Shown: positions 59,423 to 64,000 of the stretch, one piece after another
How the letters are laid out: every line of letters begins with the position of its first letter
Position numbering within the stretch: position 1 is the first letter of the stretch
NCBI RefSeq assembly: GCF_907164915.1
Contig: NC_061864.1
Location: 18,388,484 to 18,452,483, forward strand
Length of the DNA: 64,000 bases
Source of the DNA: Impatiens glandulifera
Taxonomy: Eukaryota; Streptophyta; Magnoliopsida; Ericales; Balsaminaceae
Reading direction: 5' to 3'
Translations under genes and position numbers: made by a program
Notes under the pieces: generated by a model
The model's database searches: none
What the model was told of the DNA's origin: nothing
Seen by the model: only the letters and a program-made list of their open reading frames with translations

Positions 59423-60823
59423 ATGAAGCTCGTCAGGTCCATTTCTGTCTCATTTCAACGTTATTTCGCTGTTTCTATCTCTTCCTATAGTCGTGCGCTG
59501 ATGTTTTTGATTTTGTTGCACGAGCAGGTTTTTGATGAAATTGAACAATGAAACTGTATCCATCGAGCTCAAGAATGGAACCATTGTTCATGGAACCATT
59601 ACAGGTCCTCTCTCTATCCCTCTCTTCGTCTCCATGATGATGATTTTGGTGTTAATTGTGGATGTTAGACCAATTCGAGTTGTACTAGTTACGTTACTTT
59701 TCTTTGCAATATCAATATGATGACTTTTGTTACTGATTTAGTATTACCACTAGTTCAAAATGCTCGCTTTACAGTTTACTCAGTAATTTATCTTTAGTTT
59801 CTCCTCTAGTGTATTAGTTAGGGTTATCCATGGAGCCAATTCTGTCTAAAATTTTAACAAAGTTAGTCATTTGTGCCTGAGCTATTTCTTTCTATCTGAA
59901 TTGTAGAATCCCTATACTTATTATGTATGATCCCTGAGTTCGAATGAGTATGAACATCAACTGTGTATATCAATACTGACTATGTAGTATCCCTAAGGTT
60001 GAAATCAGGGTTCCTTCAGAAGAACACCCTTTTGTGTAATTGTAATTGTTTTGTTTTCCCTGATCCAAATCTCTTGCGAAAAAACAAGCCAACTAATCTC
60101 TTGTCCTCCCCATTTTGATTTATATCGTAATAAAAGAATTACTATTATTCGCAAGAACATTTTATTCGCTGTTGTTAAAGACAGTGTTGCCTCAGGAAAC
60201 ACCCTACACTGGATTCTCACTTCGTATTAATGTAATTTATATAGGGTTTAGTTTCCCTCCATTGAAATATGTTGCTATTTGAAGAAAACATACAGAATGT
60301 GAACAAGCTCCTTGTTGCTGTTTTAATCATTCTGCTTTGATTTGGAGAACTCCCTATGCTGGTTCCTTTGCTTTAATAATATACTTTTTAATGAAACAAA
60401 AATGTGTTATTTTCAAATAATCCTACAAGAAACAAGCTCTTTAAACTGTAAATTCGTCTGGTTGGTTTGTTTGTTAATGTAGGTGTGGATGTAAGCATGA
60501 ATACTCATCTAAAGATGGTGAAGCTTACATTGAAAAACAAAAACCCTGTGACTTTGGATCACCTGAGTGTGAGGGGTAACAACATTCGTTATTACATCCT
60601 TCCCGACAGTTTGAATATCGAGACATTGCTGGTTGAAGATACTCCTAAGATCAAGCCAAAGAAGCCGATTGCTGGTATTAACTGTTTATTTCTTTCTTTC
60701 CCACATTCCGATTTGCTGGTATTTTTCTTTTTATTATAAGGGTTGCTCTTTATTATGTTAGGAAAACCGATGGGCCGAGGGAGAGGAAGAGGTCGTGGGC
60801 GGGGTCGTGGCAGAGGGCGCTAG
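59423..60823 (+). CDS. SMD1: Small nuclear ribonucleoprotein SmD1
   Basis: Core Sm protein of the U1, U2, U4 and U5 spliceosomal snRNPs, part of the heptameric ring around the Sm site. Four coding exons, including a 14-base first one, join in frame: 59423-59436, 59528-59604, 60483-60674, 60762-60823; 114 residues, the usual length. Sm1 motif: [41 protein letters not shown]. Sm2: [18 protein letters not shown]. The C-terminus is a Gly-Arg repeat (GRGRGRG..., last 16 residues), a target for symmetric arginine methylation that aids SMN/PRMT5-dependent assembly. The second coding intron is 878 bases; no oddities. Confidence 0.96.
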
Positions 60824-61635
60824 TTGCAATTTTTGGAAACATGTTTTCATGTGCTCGGATTTTCGATCTTGTATTGGTTATGTCTTAGTTTCTGTGGTTT
60901 CTTTGTGATATCACTTCTTGAAGAAAGATTGTTGTTAATTACTATTAAGACTTGTATTTATGAGTTTTTTCTTTAACTCAAACATTACTAATACTCTACA
61001 TAAGAAAAAAAACAACCCAACTGGGAAGCTATGTGTTCAAATACGTCTCCTAATAGATGGCTTCTGAAAATATAATTTCGTTTTAGTATAATTTTAATAA
61101 TAATAATGAGATTTAAATTTTGAGAATTTTACCGTGTGAAAATAGTAGAGTTAAAAAGTATAATAACTATTTTACTTATTTAATAAAAAAATATTGAAAT
61201 TATTATTATAAATTATTTCGAACTTAATTTTGTTTGATTAATTGGTTTAAAATTGCTAAAACTCTTAACTTTGTAGCAGTAAAAAGATATAAATTTGTTT
61301 TTGTTTTTTTCTTAATAAAGAGACAATAAAACTAACATTCTATTTGAAAGCACTCCTATTTGGCATAATATATTTTATGTGTTACTGTTACTTATTAAAC
61401 CATAGGAGTGTCACCTATCTTAGAGCAACGTAAAATATAAAAATATGTTTTTCCCAATGTTTGAACTCTTAACATATAGTAATTAAGACTATAAAAAGAA
61501 TAACTAAGTAAGCTAAATTAGTTTTCTTAATTTTTACATTCAATTATTATACATATTTATATATTCTAAAAATTATTAAAAAAATAAAAGAAATAAAAGT
61601 TGCATTAAGGCTCATCAATATTCAACATTCGCCGC
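60824..61635. other. SmD1 3' flank and AT-rich intergenic DNA
   Basis: The first 140 bases probably hold the SmD1 3' UTR. Nothing else supported. Confidence 0.5.
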
Positions 61636-61639
61636 CTAA

Positions 61640-62340
61640 GGATGCAAATGAGTCGAGTCGAGCTCAAACCAGTTTGAACTCAAGTTACTCAACCTCGACT
61701 TGTTTACTTGTTTAAGTATTTATTAGTTCGACTCGAAAAATTTGAATTAAAAATAAATTTGAGTTTGAACTCGAAATAAAATTTATTTTCAAAACAAAAT
61801 ATTAAATTTTCATATATATTCAACGAAAAAGTTGTTGAATAATTTGAGTTTACTAATATTCGAATGAAAAAACATAAAAATAATAAATAAAAAAATGAAG
61901 CAACATAAGATAGTGTTTGTGAAAAAGTGATTGGAAATTGTGAATATGAAAAAATGCTTTTAAATAAGTGGGAAAATAATAATAATGGAGAATGCTGGTA
62001 ATTAAGGGAGATCAATTGCGAAAAAGAAATAATACTAAAAATATATATATGATATTATTGTTAGAATATATTAATGTTATATTTGCAGAATTAGGGTTTC
62101 TTCTTTTAAAATTTGAGAACAATATGATAGAATAATGTAATCTCACTTATGAACTTTGAAAACAAAGTATGAAAAAATATTTGTTTTAAGTTTTAATATT
62201 AAAATAAATAAAATATGTATTATATACTATCATACAATCGAACAAATATTATATTAGCTCGAGTGGATCAAAGTCGAGTTTTTATCGATTGACTCACAAA
62301 TAACTGGACTCATTTGGAGCCCAAGTCCTAGTCCTAGCTT
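61640..62340. mobile_element. CGAGT-rich non-autonomous element relic, second copy
   Basis: Left end TGCAAATGAGTCGAGTCGAG and right end GACTCATTTGGA are inverted around AAATGAGTC. Subterminal CTCGAC, ACTCGAAA and CTCGAGT words recall 40845-41270. The interior is AT-rich with no transposase. Probably hAT-like; target duplication not fixed. Confidence 0.45.
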
Positions 62341-62559
62341 TGCCTGGTCTGAGTACTATTAAGGAATATTTAGAACTTAAACCAGTTTCTATTTGAAATT
62401 ACCTTAAAAAATATATTCAAAATTATTGGACTGAAATTTAAATTTTGGATAATTATTCTCATTTAGACAAAATCTCAAATTTGGAATTGGGTGGTTGATG
62501 AAGACAATAGTAGATTTAAAAACTAAAATTGTCAGGTATATAATAACAAAAATTGACAA

Positions 62560-63283
62560 TGATACATCTATCTTCCTCCATTATTAAATAATGTCTCTAT
62601 AATAATAAGATAAAAATTGACAGCTGGAGATTGAAGTTTTGCACCACATCCATCACCGACAAGTGGCATTCATGTTTCTCTCTGTGAGAGAGATTTAACT
62701 CCAGCAAGAGAGAGAGCCTAATACTGGGAGAGGGAAGAAAGATGAAGATGATTTATATCACGAGAAGGAAAAAAGTAAATAAATCGAAGTAATTGGGAAA
62801 CGAGTAGACGATGTGGGACACCCTGGTAGCTAAAGAGATAAAGTGATTCTCCATTTGACAACCCTAATTGGAGAGAGAGAGAGAGACGGAAACCATTTTT
62901 TTATCCAATAAATTCATATATGCAAGAGGGTGAGTGTGAAACCAATATGAAGATGAACCCTACTTTACTTTCTTCAAGATTCACATGAATCAGATCGACT
63001 GATGCCGTTTCCCTAATTTCCGTAAGTTCATTCCCTTTTCTAATCCATTTTTTATCTTTAGCATTGTGTGAGATTCACTCAAATAAGCTGGAGAATATTA
63101 TTGGGTATTAGAATTCAGAACTAAGGCTTCTTGTTGTTAACTTTATAATTGCTTGGATCTGAATTAACAAGATTCCTCTTTTTTCAGATCTAATATTATT
63201 TAAGATCTTTAATAGATAAAACGTTTGATGTAGATTTTGATCTTCATTTTCAAAATCTGCCCATGTTTTACTGCAGAACCAAT
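62560..63283 (+). promoter_or_regulatory. Promoter, 5' UTR and leader intron of the cyclin gene
   Basis: GA repeats lie at about 62701-62714 and 62871-62886. A strong donor TTTCC|GTAAGT at 63021/63022 and an acceptor CTGCAG at 63276 bound a leader intron. The start codon follows the acceptor by seven bases. Confidence 0.6.
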
Positions 63284-63684
63284 ATGGGAACTTTGGCTCT
63301 TGAACAGGAAGAAGTGAGTTCAGACACTTACCATGTTTTAGAGCTTAAGCAGTTAGAAAATGGGAGTAAAGGAATCCCTCGAGTTATATCACTTTTAGCT
63401 TTACTCCTTGAAAGACTAGTTCAAGAAAATGAAAAATTTCTGGAGAATTCCCAAATCAAAGATGTGATTACAGTGTTTCATGGTTTAAGACCACCTTCTC
63501 TGAGCATTCAACAATATATTGAACGTATATTCAAGTATTCATACTGCAGTCCTTCTTGCTTTGTGGTTTCCTTGATATATTTGGATAGGTTTATGCAACG
63601 TGGGAATGTTCATCTTACTTCCCTTAATGTTCATCGGCTTCTAATCACTAGTGTCATGACTGCTGCGAAATTCGTTGATGATGC
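63284..63684 (+). CDS. U/P-type cyclin, first coding exon (truncated by window edge)
   Basis: Begins MGTLALEQEEVSSD and runs 133 codons plus two bases to the donor GC|GTAAGT. It carries the start of a cyclin box: PRVISLLALLLERLVQENEKF, FHGLRPPSLSIQQYIERIFKYS, CSPSCFVVSLIYLDRFMQ and LTSLNVHRLLITSVMTAAKFVDD. This is the layout of plant U-type (P-type) cyclins, PHO80-like partners of A-type CDKs implicated in cell division and phosphate signalling; it looks closest to the cyclin-P3-1/U1-1 group. The second half of the box lies in a later exon outside the window. The ATG is chosen because an in-frame upstream ATG (63263) is inside the leader intron. 63685-64000 is intron sequence. Confidence 0.88.
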
Positions 63685-64000
63685 GTAAGTATTTTTAGCT
63701 TAATTCTTTCTTGCCCTTTGAATTTTGATAGAATTTGCAATCATTAGCTGATAAATTTGAAGTGTTTTATTGTTATTGTTTTCAGTTTGAAGTAAAAGTC
63801 ACTTTTATCTATCTAGTTTAGTTGTTATTAATTGCATTTGACATTCACAAAGTAACATCATATGCTCGAATCAACAAATGTGAGATTAGTTAACAAAAAG
63901 GTAAGTGGGTAATTTACTAAAAAAGTTTTTCTTAGACAAGAAGATGAATTTCAATGTAAGTTACTGTTGAAGTAACCTCCAAAACAGGTATCTTTCGAGG

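Noticed and set aside
63263..63283. Upstream in-frame ATG of the cyclin
   Set aside because: Lies before the CTGCAG acceptor, inside the leader intron.

Overview
The window is nuclear DNA of a flowering plant, most likely a eudicot. It is very AT-rich. Genes are split by GT-AG introns, there are no operons or bacterial signals, and wide gene-poor stretches are filled with small transposon relics and microsatellites. The protein families (UDP-xylose 4-epimerase, CYP716-like P450, GATL glycosyltransferase, OSCA channel, ALOG, CYCU cyclin) are plant families. I do not name a species.

Layout. 1-12.2 kb is gene-poor: microsatellites, a GC-richer island (1.9-2.0 kb), an inverted-repeat element carrying palindromic GCGTCACGC motifs (3035-3430), a LINE relic, a local repeat array (8.8-9.0 kb) and a duplicated non-coding block (7.6 and 10.9 kb). 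An ALOG/LSH gene lies at 12385-12942 (-). 13-24.7 kb is again gene-poor, with tRNA-derived SINE-like units, several tandem duplications, a Tourist/Harbinger-like MITE (20311-21029) and a long AAT microsatellite. From 24.8 kb the window is gene-rich: UDP-arabinose 4-epimerase (+), a CYP716-like P450 (-, convergent with it), NPL4 (+), an RPH1-like chloroplast protein (+), a GATL glycosyltransferase (+), a small basic/acidic protein of unknown role (-), an OSCA/CSC1-type channel (-), a secreted eight-cysteine protein with a His/Arg-rich insert (+), spliceosomal SmD1 (+) and the first coding exon of a U/P-type cyclin (+, running off the right edge).

The neighbours do not form one pathway. UXE and GATL both serve cell-wall polysaccharide synthesis, while NPL4, SmD1 and the cyclin are housekeeping or cell-cycle genes. 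All exon joins given were checked for reading frame and GT/AG borders by hand. Protein identities rest on recognising conserved motifs, with no database search.

The most unusual structure is a 2.5 kb foldback element (56251-58742). It has Harbinger-like ends and a TTA target duplication, and its interior has grown into two opposed arms of an ACGT-rich, satellite-like repeat. Other notable items are a decayed plastid 23S rRNA insertion at 53.6-53.9 kb, an ALOG protein that stops where the usual nuclear-localisation tail should begin, and a P450 with Ser in place of the I-helix acidic residue.
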